Assembly (NCBI GenBank): GCA_900469955.1
Contig: UBYX01000056.1
Location: 1-47,795, forward strand
Reading direction: 5' to 3'
Source of the DNA: Hyphomicrobiales bacterium
GTDB taxonomy: Bacteria; Pseudomonadota; Alphaproteobacteria; Rhizobiales; Rhizobiaceae
DNA: 47,795 nucleotides
Under the pieces are notes generated by a model. That model worked only from the letters and a program-made list of their open reading frames with translations, was not told where the DNA came from and did not search any database. Of the stretch, positions 7,350 to 15,798 are shown in pieces. Position numbers and translations under genes: made by a program. How positions within the stretch are numbered: position 1 is the stretch's first letter; every line of letters begins with the position of its first letter.

Positions 7350-10040
7350 ATGGGCAGAAGCAGTTCAGCGGCTATGGCAAACCGGTCTCCCCGCATGGCC
7401 CTAACCGCCTTCGTCTGGAGGCAGGCGCTCGCGCTTATCGGCTTCGGCATTTTCCTCGCCCTGGCCCTTGCCGTTGCTGCGCTCGCCACCTGGAATGTCG
7501 CAGACCCCAGTTTTTCCTATGCGACCGACAACGCGCCTACCAACATCCTGGGTTTTGCCGGCGCTGCATTTGCCGATATGATGATGCAGTTCCTCGGCCT
7601 GGCAAGTATCGTCGCACTCTTGCCCGTGCTTGCCGTCGCACTGGCGCTCATTTCCGGCCGCAAATATGACCGCATCCCGGCGAGACTGGCGGCCTGGGGT
7701 GGCGGCGCGCTGCTCGCCTCCGCCACGCTAGGCTGCTTTCCTGCGCCGCCCACCTGGCCGATCCCGAACGGAATAGGCGGCGTTATCGGTGACATGATCC
7801 TCCGCTTTCCCGCGCTTTTCGTGGGAGCCTATCCGACGGGCATGGTCGCGATCGTGCTCGGCTGCATCTTCACGCTTCCCTGCATCTGGCTCATGCTCTT
7901 TGCTTCCGGTCTCGTCGGCGAGGCTTTCGAGGAGGATGCGGAAGACGATGATCAGCCTGTCGCCGCGACCAAAGCACGGCCGAAGCATGAGGAGATCGAA
8001 GACGACGATGAGGAGAGCGCCTTCGCCGGCTTCCTGGCCTTCGGTGCGATCGCTCACTACTGGTACATTGCGCAAGCCAGGCTGCGCCGGCTTGCAGGCG
8101 TCAAGCCCCCGGTTCGCGTCGGCTTCGATCAGCCCTATGATTTCAATGAGGACGAGTTCGGCACGTTGAACGAGCCGGTCCGCGCCAAGTCTGCTCCGAT
8201 CGTGGCGGGCCGCCGCATGGAGCCGTCGCTCGACGGTCCGGCAGAGCGGGTAGTGCCGTCGCGCCGGGTGGTCACGGCGCCGCCGATCTCGGGCCATGAT
8301 GACGTTGATTACGACGACGATCCGCCTTTCGACATGGATGACATGCCGCCGCGCCCGGCTGGCATTCTGCCTGACGACGATGGTGCACCGTTTGTTTCCT
8401 CCCGTGCGTCGCAGGCCGGTCGCGGCCAGCCTCGTGTGGTACCCGCCGCCGCACCGCCGAAGCCGAGCCCCCGCGTTGCCCGCGAAGCCCAGGCGTCCTT
8501 CATTTCGCCGGACGGTTTCCAGCTTCCCTCCGTGCATCTTCTGAATGAACCGAAGGCGGTTGCTCGCGATGCGTCGCTCTCTGCCGATGCGCTGGAGCAG
8601 AATGCCCGGCTGCTGGAAGGCGTGCTGGAGGATTTCGGCGTCAAGGGCGAGATCATCCATGTCCGTCCGGGACCGGTCGTCACGCTTTACGAACTTGAGC
8701 CGGCGCCCGGCATCAAGTCCTCCCGTGTCATCGGTCTCGCCGACGACATCGCCCGTTCGATGAGCGCGATCGCCGCCCGTGTCGCTGTCGTGCCCGGCCG
8801 CAATGCGATCGGCATCGAGTTGCCGAACCGGATCCGCGAGACGGTCTATCTGCGCGAAATGATCGGCAGCAAGGATTTCGAGGGCAGCAAGGCAAAACTC
8901 GCCATGGCACTCGGCAAGACCATCGGCGGCGAGCCGGTGGTCGCCGACCTTGCCAAGATGCCGCACCTGCTCGTCGCCGGTACCACGGGTTCCGGCAAGT
9001 CGGTCGCCATCAACACCATGATCCTGTCACTTCTCTACCGCTATACCCCGGAGAAGTGCCGTCTGATCATGATCGACCCGAAGATGCTCGAACTGTCTGT
9101 CTATGACGGAATTCCGCACCTGCTGTCGCCGGTCGTGACCGATCCGAAAAAAGCGGTCGTAGCGCTCAAATGGACCGTCCGCGAGATGGAAGAGCGCTAC
9201 AAGAAGATGTCGAAGATCGGCGTGCGCAATATCGACGGCTTCAACAGCCGCGTCGAGCAGGCGATCGAAAAGGGCGAGGTACTCACTCGCACCGTACAGA
9301 CCGGTTTTGACCGCCAGACGGGTGAGGCTGTCTACGAAACCGAAGAATTCGATCTCCAGCCGATGCCTTATATCGTCGTGATCATCGACGAAATGGCGGA
9401 CCTGATGATGGTCGCCGGCAAGGACATCGAAGGCGCGGTTCAGCGTCTGGCGCAGATGGCGCGTGCGGCCGGCATCCATGTCATCATGGCCACGCAGCGT
9501 CCCTCGGTCGATGTTATCACCGGCACGATCAAGGCGAACTTCCCGACCCGTATCTCTTTCCAGGTCACGTCGAAGATCGACAGCCGCACGATCCTCGGTG
9601 AGCAGGGTGCCGAACAACTGCTCGGCATGGGCGACATGCTCTATATGGCCGGCGGCGGCCGCATTCAGCGCGTGCACGGTCCATTCGTGTCGGATACGGA
9701 AGTCGAAGACATCGTCGCCTACTTGAAAACCCAGGGGTCGCCCCAATATCTCGATGCGATCACGGCTGATGACGACGAGGATGAAACCGGCGCAGGCGGC
9801 GGTCCGGCAGGTACCGGTAACCTCTCTGATTCCGACGATCCATACGATCAGGCGGTGGCGATCGTGCTACGTGACGGCAAGGCATCCACGTCCTATATCC
9901 AGCGTCGTCTCGGCATCGGGTATAACCGCGCAGCATCGCTTATCGAGCGGATGGAGCAGGAGGGGTTGATCGGACCGGCCAACCACGCCGGCAAGCGCGA
10001 AATCCTGGTGCCGACCGAGGGCGACATCCTCGAGCGGTAA
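7350..10040 (+). CDS. ftsK: DNA translocase FtsK
   Basis: An 896-residue septal DNA pump that clears the chromosome from the closing division site and activates XerCD recombination at dif. The N-terminal 180 residues hold about four membrane helices. An acidic, Pro-rich linker (about 185-400) follows, including 'EEIEDDDEESA'. The RecA-like motor has Walker A 'VAGTTGSGKSVAIN' and Walker B 'YIVVIIDEMADLMM', with 'ATQRPSVDVITGTIKANFPTR' after it. The C-terminal gamma winged helix 'YDQAVAIVLRDGKASTSYIQ' reads KOPS sequences. Length is normal for rhizobia. The lolA-type gene follows after 72 bases, a common alphaproteobacterial neighbour. Confidence 0.97.
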   Translation: MGRSSSAAMANRSPRMALTAFVWRQALALIGFGIFLALALAVAALATWNVADPSFSYATDNAPTNILGFAGAAFADMMMQFLGLASIVALLPVLAVALALISGRKYDRIPARLAAWGGGALLASATLGCFPAPPTWPIPNGIGGVIGDMILRFPALFVGAYPTGMVAIVLGCIFTLPCIWLMLFASGLVGEAFEEDAEDDDQPVAATKARPKHEEIEDDDEESAFAGFLAFGAIAHYWYIAQARLRRLAGVKPPVRVGFDQPYDFNEDEFGTLNEPVRAKSAPIVAGRRMEPSLDGPAERVVPSRRVVTAPPISGHDDVDYDDDPPFDMDDMPPRPAGILPDDDGAPFVSSRASQAGRGQPRVVPAAAPPKPSPRVAREAQASFISPDGFQLPSVHLLNEPKAVARDASLSADALEQNARLLEGVLEDFGVKGEIIHVRPGPVVTLYELEPAPGIKSSRVIGLADDIARSMSAIAARVAVVPGRNAIGIELPNRIRETVYLREMIGSKDFEGSKAKLAMALGKTIGGEPVVADLAKMPHLLVAGTTGSGKSVAINTMILSLLYRYTPEKCRLIMIDPKMLELSVYDGIPHLLSPVVTDPKKAVVALKWTVREMEERYKKMSKIGVRNIDGFNSRVEQAIEKGEVLTRTVQTGFDRQTGEAVYETEEFDLQPMPYIVVIIDEMADLMMVAGKDIEGAVQRLAQMARAAGIHVIMATQRPSVDVITGTIKANFPTRISFQVTSKIDSRTILGEQGAEQLLGMGDMLYMAGGGRIQRVHGPFVSDTEVEDIVAYLKTQGSPQYLDAITADDDEDETGAGGGPAGTGNLSDSDDPYDQAVAIVLRDGKASTSYIQRRLGIGYNRAASLIERMEQEGLIGPANHAGKREILVPTEGDILER

Positions 10041-10112
10041 GGCTTTCGTGATCGTTGCAACCGCCATCAAGACGCCGCGTTTTAGACCGAGAACTGGGGG
10101 AAGGAGAACAGA

Positions 10113-10763
10113 ATGAAGAACGATAAACCCATCCTTTCAAACATCCGACTCGACTCGATCGGCCGCAGGCAGTTTTCGCTCGGGCTGGCCAGTCTGGCGA
10201 CCGCGGCGTTCTTGCCGAACACAGGCTTCGCGCAAAGCGCGGCTGCGGCGCAGAAGATCGCTGACCACTTTTCCTCGGTCAAAACAATGATGGGCGAATT
10301 CGTCCAGTTCGGGCCGCGGGGAGAGCAGACCGGCGGCAAGTTCTTTATCGAAAGGCCGGGCAAGCTGCGCTTCAATTTCGAAGACCCGTCGCCGATCCGC
10401 GTGATTGCCGACGGCAAGAATGTCGTGATCGGCAACATGAAGCTCAAGACCTGGGACGTCTATCCTCTTTCCAAGACGCCGCTCAGCCTGCTTCTGTCCG
10501 ACCGCATCGATCTCGGCAACCAGATGGTCCGCGACGTCAAGCAGGAGTCGGATCTCACCACAATCGTGCTTGGCAACAAGACCGTCTTCGGCGATTCGAC
10601 CATCACCATGATGTTTGATTCCAAGACCTACGACCTTCGCCAGTGGACCATTACCGACGCCCAGAACAAGGACACATCGGTCATGATCTACAATGTCAGG
10701 AACGGGGTGAGCCTGGACGACAAGGTCTTCACCATCCCCTATGACGAAGTCCGCAAGGGCTGA
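10113..10763 (+). CDS. lolA: LolA-family outer-membrane lipoprotein carrier protein
   Basis: A 216-residue periplasmic protein of the LolA fold, which ferries lipoproteins from the LolCDE exporter to the outer membrane. The family region runs from 'AQKIADHFSSVKTMMGEFVQFGPRGEQTGGKFFIERPGKLRFNFEDPSP' to 'VDLRQWTITDAQNKD'-like strands near the C terminus. The N terminus has an unusually long n-region and a twin-arginine motif (RRQF at 18-21) before a hydrophobic stretch and a likely cleavage after 'NTGFA' (residue 40). This suggests Tat rather than Sec export, which is odd for LolA. It lies 72 bases after ftsK and is followed by a terminator. Confidence 0.88.
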   Translation: MKNDKPILSNIRLDSIGRRQFSLGLASLATAAFLPNTGFAQSAAAAQKIADHFSSVKTMMGEFVQFGPRGEQTGGKFFIERPGKLRFNFEDPSPIRVIADGKNVVIGNMKLKTWDVYPLSKTPLSLLLSDRIDLGNQMVRDVKQESDLTTIVLGNKTVFGDSTITMMFDSKTYDLRQWTITDAQNKDTSVMIYNVRNGVSLDDKVFTIPYDEVRKG

Positions 10764-10788
10764 TCGAACCAGGCTTTGAAAAGTCTGA

Positions 10789-10816
10789 AGGGCCGGGCCT
10801 GCGCACGGCCCTTTTT
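10789..10816 (+). terminator. Intrinsic terminator after lolA
   Basis: A 7-bp stem (agggccg / cggccct) around a 10-base loop is followed by a short T run. It lies 26 bases after the lolA stop and before xthA, so xthA probably has its own promoter in the remaining 56 bases. Confidence 0.75.
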
Positions 10817-10872
10817 GCTTCTCAACGCAAGAAAAATTTCCTAAACCTCGCCGCGACATACGAGGTTTGGTC

Positions 10873-11676
10873 ATGACTTTTTCCATCAGTACCTGGAACA
10901 TCAACTCCGTGCGACTGCGCATGCCGATCGTCGAGCAGTTCCTCGTCCGCCACAAGCCGGATATCCTCTGCCTGCAGGAAATCAAATGCCAGGAGCCGGA
11001 GTTTCCGCTCCAGCCCTTCAAGGATCTCGGCTACCAGCACATCATCATTCACGGTCAGAAAGGCTATCACGGCGTCGCTACCGTATCGAAAATTCCGCTT
11101 CTGGAAGATCATCGGCAGAACTATTGCGGCGTCGGTGACGCAAGGCACATCTCCGCGATCTTCGAGCGCGGTTCACGCCGCGTCCGACTGCATAATTTCT
11201 ACGTGCCAGCGGGCGGCGACGAGCCCGACCGTACGGTGAACCCCAAGTTCGGCCACAAGCTCGATTTCGTCGAGGAGATGAAGGCGCTCAAGGCCGATCC
11301 TGTGCCCGGCATCTCCTCCGTGCTCGTCGGCGATCTGAATATTGCGCCGCTTGAGCACGACGTCTGGTCGCACAAGCAGATGCTGAAGATCGTCAGCCAT
11401 ACGCCGATCGAAACGCAAGGGTTGAACGAGGTCATGGCGCGGGGAGGCTGGCTGGACCTGATGCGTCAGCACGTGCCCGAGAGCGAAAAGCTCTATACCT
11501 GGTGGAGCTATCGTTCCAAGGACTGGCGCGCCGCCGACAAGGGGCGCCGGCTGGATCATATATGGTCATCGCTGGATCTCGGCCCGTTCCTGGATCACAT
11601 CGAGGTGCTGAAGGAAGCGCGCGGCTGGAACCAGCCCTCCGACCACGTGCCGGTGACGGCAACCTTCAAGTTCTGA
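10873..11676 (+). CDS. xthA: Exodeoxyribonuclease III (AP endonuclease)
   Basis: A 267-residue Mg-dependent enzyme of the EEP fold. It nicks 5' to abasic sites and trims 3' ends in base-excision repair. The expected motifs are in order: 'STWNINSVR', metal-binding Glu in 'LCLQEIKCQ', 'YHGVATVSK', 'LVGDLNIAP', 'RRLDHIWSS' and the C-terminal catalytic 'SDHVPVTATF'. ATG 10873 is preferred over an in-frame TTG at 10867 because 'gagg' is placed 7 bases before it. It ends 12 bases from the convergent cNMP-binding gene. Confidence 0.96.
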   Translation: MTFSISTWNINSVRLRMPIVEQFLVRHKPDILCLQEIKCQEPEFPLQPFKDLGYQHIIIHGQKGYHGVATVSKIPLLEDHRQNYCGVGDARHISAIFERGSRRVRLHNFYVPAGGDEPDRTVNPKFGHKLDFVEEMKALKADPVPGISSVLVGDLNIAPLEHDVWSHKQMLKIVSHTPIETQGLNEVMARGGWLDLMRQHVPESEKLYTWWSYRSKDWRAADKGRRLDHIWSSLDLGPFLDHIEVLKEARGWNQPSDHVPVTATFKF

Positions 11677-11688
11677 CCCCGCCGGTTT

Positions 11689-12144
11689 TCAGACGAACCG
11701 ATGCCCCATAGCCGCCGCCGCCTTGGCGAGGCCAGCGATATTGTCACGGATACGTCGTTCGATGACCCGGCCGACCTCCGGATATTCTTCCAGCAGGCGA
11801 TGAAACAGCGAGCGGCTGATCTTCATTGCCTCGGCGTCTTCGACTGCGACGGCCGTAAATTTCCGCTCCACCATTGTGATCAGCGCCAATTCCGACAACA
11901 GCGTGCCGGGTCCGACCGTCGCCTCAACCTTCGCTTCACCGTTACGGTCCGTCATCAGCAGTTCGAAGCGGCCACGGGCGATGATGAAGGCTGATTCCGC
12001 CGGCGATTTTTCCCGGAACAGCTCCTGACCGCCGGCCACCTGCCGCCGCTCGGCACCGAAGGCCACGAGGCGGAGCTGGTCGTCGTTCATATCCTTGAAG
12101 AGCGGTACCTGTGAGAGCAGGCGGATATCTTCGTTCAGCGACAT
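11689..12144 (-). CDS. Cyclic-nucleotide-binding domain protein (Crp-like, no DNA-binding domain)
   Basis: A 151-residue protein consisting almost entirely of one cNMP-binding beta-barrel. It shows 'LFKDMNDDQLRLVAFGAERRQVAGGQELF', 'SAFIIARGRFEL' and a phosphate-cassette-like 'GPGTLLSELALITMVERKFTAVAVED'. It lacks the helix-turn-helix of Crp/Fnr regulators, so it should act through protein contacts. It begins 9 bases after the cenR stop and is surely co-transcribed. The same pairing occurs with the CenR/OtpR regulator in Brucella, where the partner is described as a cAMP-dependent kinase regulatory-subunit-like protein. Whether it binds cAMP, cGMP or nothing is unknown. Confidence 0.85.
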   Translation of the reverse strand: MSLNEDIRLLSQVPLFKDMNDDQLRLVAFGAERRQVAGGQELFREKSPAESAFIIARGRFELLMTDRNGEAKVEATVGPGTLLSELALITMVERKFTAVAVEDAEAMKISRSLFHRLLEEYPEVGRVIERRIRDNIAGLAKAAAAMGHRFV

Positions 12145-12153
12145 GTGTTCAAA

Positions 12154-12837
12154 TCACGGTACGATTTTATAGCCACCGTTTTCGGTGACCAGGATTTCGG
12201 CGCTGGACGGGTCGCGCTCGATCTTCTGGCGCAGACGATAAACGTGGGTTTCCAGCGTGTGGGTCGTCACGCCGGAATTATAGCCCCAGACCTCTTCCAG
12301 CAGTATGTCGCGCGTCACCACCTTCTGGCCGGCACGATAGAGATAGCGGATGATCGCCGCTTCCTTTTCCGTCAGGCGGATTTTTTTGCCGTCGTCGGTG
12401 GTAAGCAGCTTCTGGCTCGGCTTAAAGATATAGGGACCGACCGTGAAGGTTGCGTCTTCGCTCTGCTCGTACTGACGCAGCTGCGCCCGGATGCGGGCCA
12501 GCAGCACCGCGAAGCGGAAGGGCTTGGTGACGTAGTCATTGGCGCCCGCTTCGAGACCAAGGATCGTGTCCGAATCGGTGTCGTGCCCGGTCAGCATGAT
12601 GATCGGTGCCTTGAAACCGTTCTTGCGCAGAAGCTTCACCGCCTCGCGACCATCCATGTCCGGCAGGCCCACGTCCATGATCAGAAGGTCGATCTGCGCG
12701 GTCTTGGCCGTGTGCAGCGCCTTGGCGGCGTTGGCTTCCTGGAGGATTGAGAATTCGTCATAGAACGACAATTGCTCGACCAGGGTCTCGCGCAGATCAT
12801 CGTCGTCATCCACCAGGAGTATGGTACGCGCTGCCAT
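12154..12837 (-). CDS. cenR: CenR/OtpR-type OmpR-family response regulator
   Basis: A 227-residue response regulator. The receiver domain (about 4-120) has the acidic pair at residues 10-11, phospho-acceptor Asp55 in 'LIMDVGLPDMDG', Thr in 'MLTGHDT' and Lys in 'VTKPFR'. The OmpR-type winged helix (about 132-227) ends 'LETHVYRLRQKIERDP...VTENGGYKIVP'. The sequence, and the cNMP-domain gene behind it, match the alphaproteobacterial envelope regulator called CenR in Caulobacter and OtpR in Brucella. No histidine kinase lies nearby, as is usual for this regulator. Start 12837 (MAARTILLVDD) is chosen because the 20-residue upstream extension has no domain similarity. The name rests on similarity and context. 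Confidence 0.88.
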   Translation of the reverse strand: MAARTILLVDDDDDLRETLVEQLSFYDEFSILQEANAAKALHTAKTAQIDLLIMDVGLPDMDGREAVKLLRKNGFKAPIIMLTGHDTDSDTILGLEAGANDYVTKPFRFAVLLARIRAQLRQYEQSEDATFTVGPYIFKPSQKLLTTDDGKKIRLTEKEAAIIRYLYRAGQKVVTRDILLEEVWGYNSGVTTHTLETHVYRLRQKIERDPSSAEILVTENGGYKIVP

Positions 12838-12916
12838 TCTCAAGCCTTTCATCTTCGCTCGCGCCTGCATCCGCTTTCCAGCAGATAGCGGGGGCATCAG
12901 CGTCTTCGATCTAAAT

Positions 12917-13020
12917 CCCTACAGCATCGACCCGAAAATCAAAATCGATTTTCCGAAAGCCCATGCCGAGTTCCGATATGTTAGAGCGCCTATGTGCGTC
13001 CCTAGGGACGCACGGTGCTC
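12917..13020. repeat. Rhizobial mosaic palindrome cluster upstream of cenR
   Basis: Two inverted repeats lie in the gap between the divergent cenR and ykuD genes. One (12932-12955) has arms ccgaaaatc and gattttccg, with one mismatch, around a perfect 12-base palindrome (12941-12952). The second (12994-13013) is a perfect 20-base palindrome, gtgcgtccct followed by its complement. Flanking gagcgcc (12984-12990) and ggtgctc (13014-13020) extend it with one mismatch. From memory this two-part arrangement recurs in rhizobial intergenic regions as a short mosaic element. The cenR promoter and any mRNA leader must run through or beside it. Confidence 0.7.
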
Positions 13021-13075
13021 CAAGGTGCTATGGATTCAAACGAAATCATATTCAAAGCAAAACCTTGTGAGAGAA

Positions 13076-13624
13076 ATGCAGCATTTTCGCGAAGGGGCAC
13101 GATTGGGGCCGAAGGTTATCATCGTCAGAACCGCGCCGCGGGATCGCCGGCGAGCCATTGTTTCCTTCGGAGGCATCACGGTCCAGGCCGCGATCGGCCG
13201 CTCCAGCACGACGGCATTCAAGCGGGAAGGTGATGGCGCAACGCCGATCGCGTCGATGCCTATTCTTTACGGGTTCGTGCGGGGGGAAAGGGTGCGCCTG
13301 CCCCCCACCGCCTTGCCCATGCGGCATATCCGCAAGGACATGCTCTGGTGCGATCAGCCGGAGCATCCGGCCTACAATAGCCTCGTGAAGGCACCCTTCC
13401 GCCCAAGCCATGAGGAAATGATGCGGGCCGATGGGCTCTACGACATCTGTCTGGTGCTCGACTGGAACATAACGTCAAGGCGCCGGCATCGCGGCTCGGC
13501 CATCTTCTTTCATCTGATCAAGCCTGGCTATCAGCCGACCGCAGGCTGCATCGCCGTGAGCCTTGCCGATATGAAGCGCCTTATCCGCTATCTGAGAAGA
13601 GGCACAGTCGTCCGGGTTCTATGA
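13076..13624 (+). CDS. YkuD-domain L,D-transpeptidase family protein
   Basis: A 182-residue protein formed almost wholly by a YkuD catalytic domain. Such enzymes make 3-3 cross-links in peptidoglycan or attach lipoproteins to it. The catalytic His146 and Cys158 lie in 'FFHLIKPGYQPTAGCIAVS', and 'AFKREGDGATPIA' matches the domain's N-terminal strand. ATG 13076 is chosen since 'gagag' sits before it and upstream codons cross the palindromic repeat. From this start no signal peptide is seen ('MQHFREGARLGPKVIIV'), which is unexpected for a periplasmic enzyme. It is divergent from the envelope regulator cenR. Confidence 0.85.
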   Translation: MQHFREGARLGPKVIIVRTAPRDRRRAIVSFGGITVQAAIGRSSTTAFKREGDGATPIASMPILYGFVRGERVRLPPTALPMRHIRKDMLWCDQPEHPAYNSLVKAPFRPSHEEMMRADGLYDICLVLDWNITSRRRHRGSAIFFHLIKPGYQPTAGCIAVSLADMKRLIRYLRRGTVVRVL

Positions 13625-13656
13625 CTGACAGGCAGCCCATGCATCAGCGAGCGAGA

Positions 13657-13674
13657 CTGTCGTATAGCCGTAAT
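13657..13674 (+). promoter_or_regulatory. Candidate Pho box upstream of phoX
   Basis: The sequence CTGTCGT-N4-CCGTAAT resembles the PhoB site CTGTCAT-N4-CTGTCAT, with 6 of 7 and 5 of 7 matches at correct 11-base spacing. It lies 66 bases before the phosphatase start, a normal distance for PhoB activation. Confidence 0.45.
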
Positions 13675-13739
13675 ATCAGCCCTCTACAGTTTAGAATGGC
13701 TCAAAACTAGAGCCTCGAAATCAACTTTGGAGATTTGAT

Positions 13740-15725
13740 ATGGACGGGCAACGGATTTTCCCCACAACCCAGCTGGAAGAAGCGGACGGCGACGGTCACA
13801 ACCTGAGCGCCAACCCGACGATGGGGGAAATCATCGGCAAACGCTTCTCGCGCCGGAACTTCCTGCAGGGATCGCTCGCCGTGTCGGCGATCGCCGCGAC
13901 CGTCAGCCCGATCGCGCTCGTAAGCGCCGATGAAGCACGTGCCGCCGGCAAGAGTGCGTCGGCCTTCAACTTTGCCGAAATCGAAGCCGGCGTGGACGCC
14001 AAGCACCATGTCGCGGAAGGCTATGACGCGGACATCCTGCTTCGCTGGGGTGACGCCGTTCTTCCGGGCGCGCCGGAATTCGACCCGACCAAGCAGACCG
14101 CGGAAGCTCAGAGCAAGCAGTTCGGCTACAACAACGATTATGTCGGCTTCATTCCGCTGGACGGTGCCGACGACCACGGTCTGCTCGTGGTGAACCATGA
14201 ATACACCAACCCGCACCTTATGTTCCCGGGCCTCGTCCAGGTCGTTGACGGCAAGATCAAGCAAGGTGCGCTCAGCAAGGAGCAGGTGGACGTCGAGATG
14301 GCGGCCCATGGCGGCACGATCGTCGAAATCCGCAAGGTGGACGGCAAGTGGCAGGTCGTCACGGACGGCAAGTACAATCGCCGCATCACCTCCAACACGC
14401 CAATGCAGGTCACTGGTCCGGCAGCCGGGCACGACCGGCTCAAGACCTCTGCTGACGCCTCCGGCACGAAGGTGTTCGGGACGCTCAACAACTGTGCGGG
14501 CGGCGTGACGCCGTGGGGCACCTACATCATGGCGGAAGAGAACTTCCACGGCTATTTTCAGGGCAAACTTCCGGAAGGTCATGCCGAAGCCGCCAACTAC
14601 AAGCGTTACGGCGTTCCGGAAGGCTCCTACGAATGGGGCAATTTCTACGACCGCTTCGATCTGTCCAAGGAGCCGAACGAACCGAACCGCTTTGGTTGGA
14701 TTGTTGAGGTGGACGTCATGGACCCGACCTCTACGCCGAAAAAGCGCACCGCGCTTGGCCGTACCAAGCACGAGGGCGCCGAATCGATCGTTGCGAAAAA
14801 CGGCAAGGTCGTTTTCTACCTCGGCGACGACGAGCGTTTTGACTATGTCTACAAGTTCGTGACAGAAGGCACCTTCAACCCCAACGATCGCGCCGCCAAC
14901 AGGGACCTTCTGGACAAGGGCACGCTTTACGTCGCCAAGTTCAACGAAGACGGCACGATGCAATGGCTGCCGATGGTGCACGGGCAGGGCGCGTTGACGG
15001 CGGAGAACGGCTTCAAGAGCCAGGCGGACGTCCTGATCGAGACCCGTCGCGCCGGCGATCTCCTCGGCGCCACCAAGATGGACCGTCCCGAAGACGTCCA
15101 GCCGAACGCCGTCAACGGCAAGGTCTATGTGATGCTGACCAACAATACCAAGCGGAAGGCAGATCAGGTTAACGCCGCCAACCCGCGCGCGGATAACGCG
15201 TTCGGCCACATCATCGAGATATCCGAGAACGATGGGGACTTCACTGCGACCTCCGGCAAGTGGGAAGTGCTCCTGAAGTGCGGCGATCCATCTGTCGCAG
15301 CGGTAGGCGCGACCTTCTCCACCGAGACGACCAAGAACGGCTGGTTCGGCATGCCGGACAACTGTGCCGTCGATTCCGCGGGTCGCCTCTGGGTGGCGAC
15401 GGACGGCAACAACAACAAGGCCACCGGCCGCACTGACGGCCTGTGGGCGGTCGACACGGAAGGCGAAGCCCGCGCCACGTCCAAGCTCTTCTTCCGCGTG
15501 CCGGTCGGTGCGGAACTCTGTGGTCCGCTCTTTACTCCTGACGATGAGACCGCCTTCGTTGCGGTCCAGCATCCGGGCGACGGCGGCGAAGACTGGTCCG
15601 GCCACGGCCGCCCGTCCTATTATGAGGATCTCTCCACGCGCTGGCCCGATTTCAAGAACGACATGCCTGTGCGCCCGTCAGTCCTTGCGATCACCAAAAT
15701 CGGCGGCGGCAAGATCGCCGTCTGA
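13740..15725 (+). CDS. phoX: PhoX-family alkaline phosphatase (DUF839), Tat-exported
   Basis: A 661-residue periplasmic or secreted phosphatase of the PhoX family, which releases phosphate from organic esters using Ca and Fe cofactors. A twin-arginine signal (SRRNFLQ at 37-43, then 'SLAVSAIAATVSPIALVSADEARA') follows a long acidic n-region. Downstream motifs typical of PhoX include 'LLVVNHEYTNPHLMFPG', 'NNCAGGVTPWGTYIMAEENFHGYF', 'GRTKHEGAESIV', 'YLGDDERFDYVYKF', 'PDNCAVDSAGRLWVATDG' and 'AFVAVQHPGDGG'. A Pho-box-like site lies 66 bases upstream and a weak hairpin follows the stop. Length is as expected. Confidence 0.92.
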   Translation: MDGQRIFPTTQLEEADGDGHNLSANPTMGEIIGKRFSRRNFLQGSLAVSAIAATVSPIALVSADEARAAGKSASAFNFAEIEAGVDAKHHVAEGYDADILLRWGDAVLPGAPEFDPTKQTAEAQSKQFGYNNDYVGFIPLDGADDHGLLVVNHEYTNPHLMFPGLVQVVDGKIKQGALSKEQVDVEMAAHGGTIVEIRKVDGKWQVVTDGKYNRRITSNTPMQVTGPAAGHDRLKTSADASGTKVFGTLNNCAGGVTPWGTYIMAEENFHGYFQGKLPEGHAEAANYKRYGVPEGSYEWGNFYDRFDLSKEPNEPNRFGWIVEVDVMDPTSTPKKRTALGRTKHEGAESIVAKNGKVVFYLGDDERFDYVYKFVTEGTFNPNDRAANRDLLDKGTLYVAKFNEDGTMQWLPMVHGQGALTAENGFKSQADVLIETRRAGDLLGATKMDRPEDVQPNAVNGKVYVMLTNNTKRKADQVNAANPRADNAFGHIIEISENDGDFTATSGKWEVLLKCGDPSVAAVGATFSTETTKNGWFGMPDNCAVDSAGRLWVATDGNNNKATGRTDGLWAVDTEGEARATSKLFFRVPVGAELCGPLFTPDDETAFVAVQHPGDGGEDWSGHGRPSYYEDLSTRWPDFKNDMPVRPSVLAITKIGGGKIAV

Positions 15726-15748
15726 AGATCTGCCCCTCTGACAACGGT

Positions 15749-15770
15749 CCCGCCGGCAACGGCGGGGCCT
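15749..15770 (+). terminator. Hairpin after phoX
   Basis: A 7-bp perfect GC stem (cccgccg / cggcggg) with a GCAA loop lies 24 bases after the phoX stop. The T tract is poor (gccttcc), so termination may be partial. The convergent SixA-like gene ends 29 bases further on. Confidence 0.55.
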
Positions 15771-15798
15771 TCCAAAGGTTCGGGCTGGTTATGATCGC

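Noticed and set aside
13707..15605. A 632-codon open frame on the minus strand opposite phoX
   Set aside because: It mirrors the codon structure of phoX, has no recognisable domain, and the plus-strand PhoX has a full set of family motifs. High GC makes long antisense frames common.
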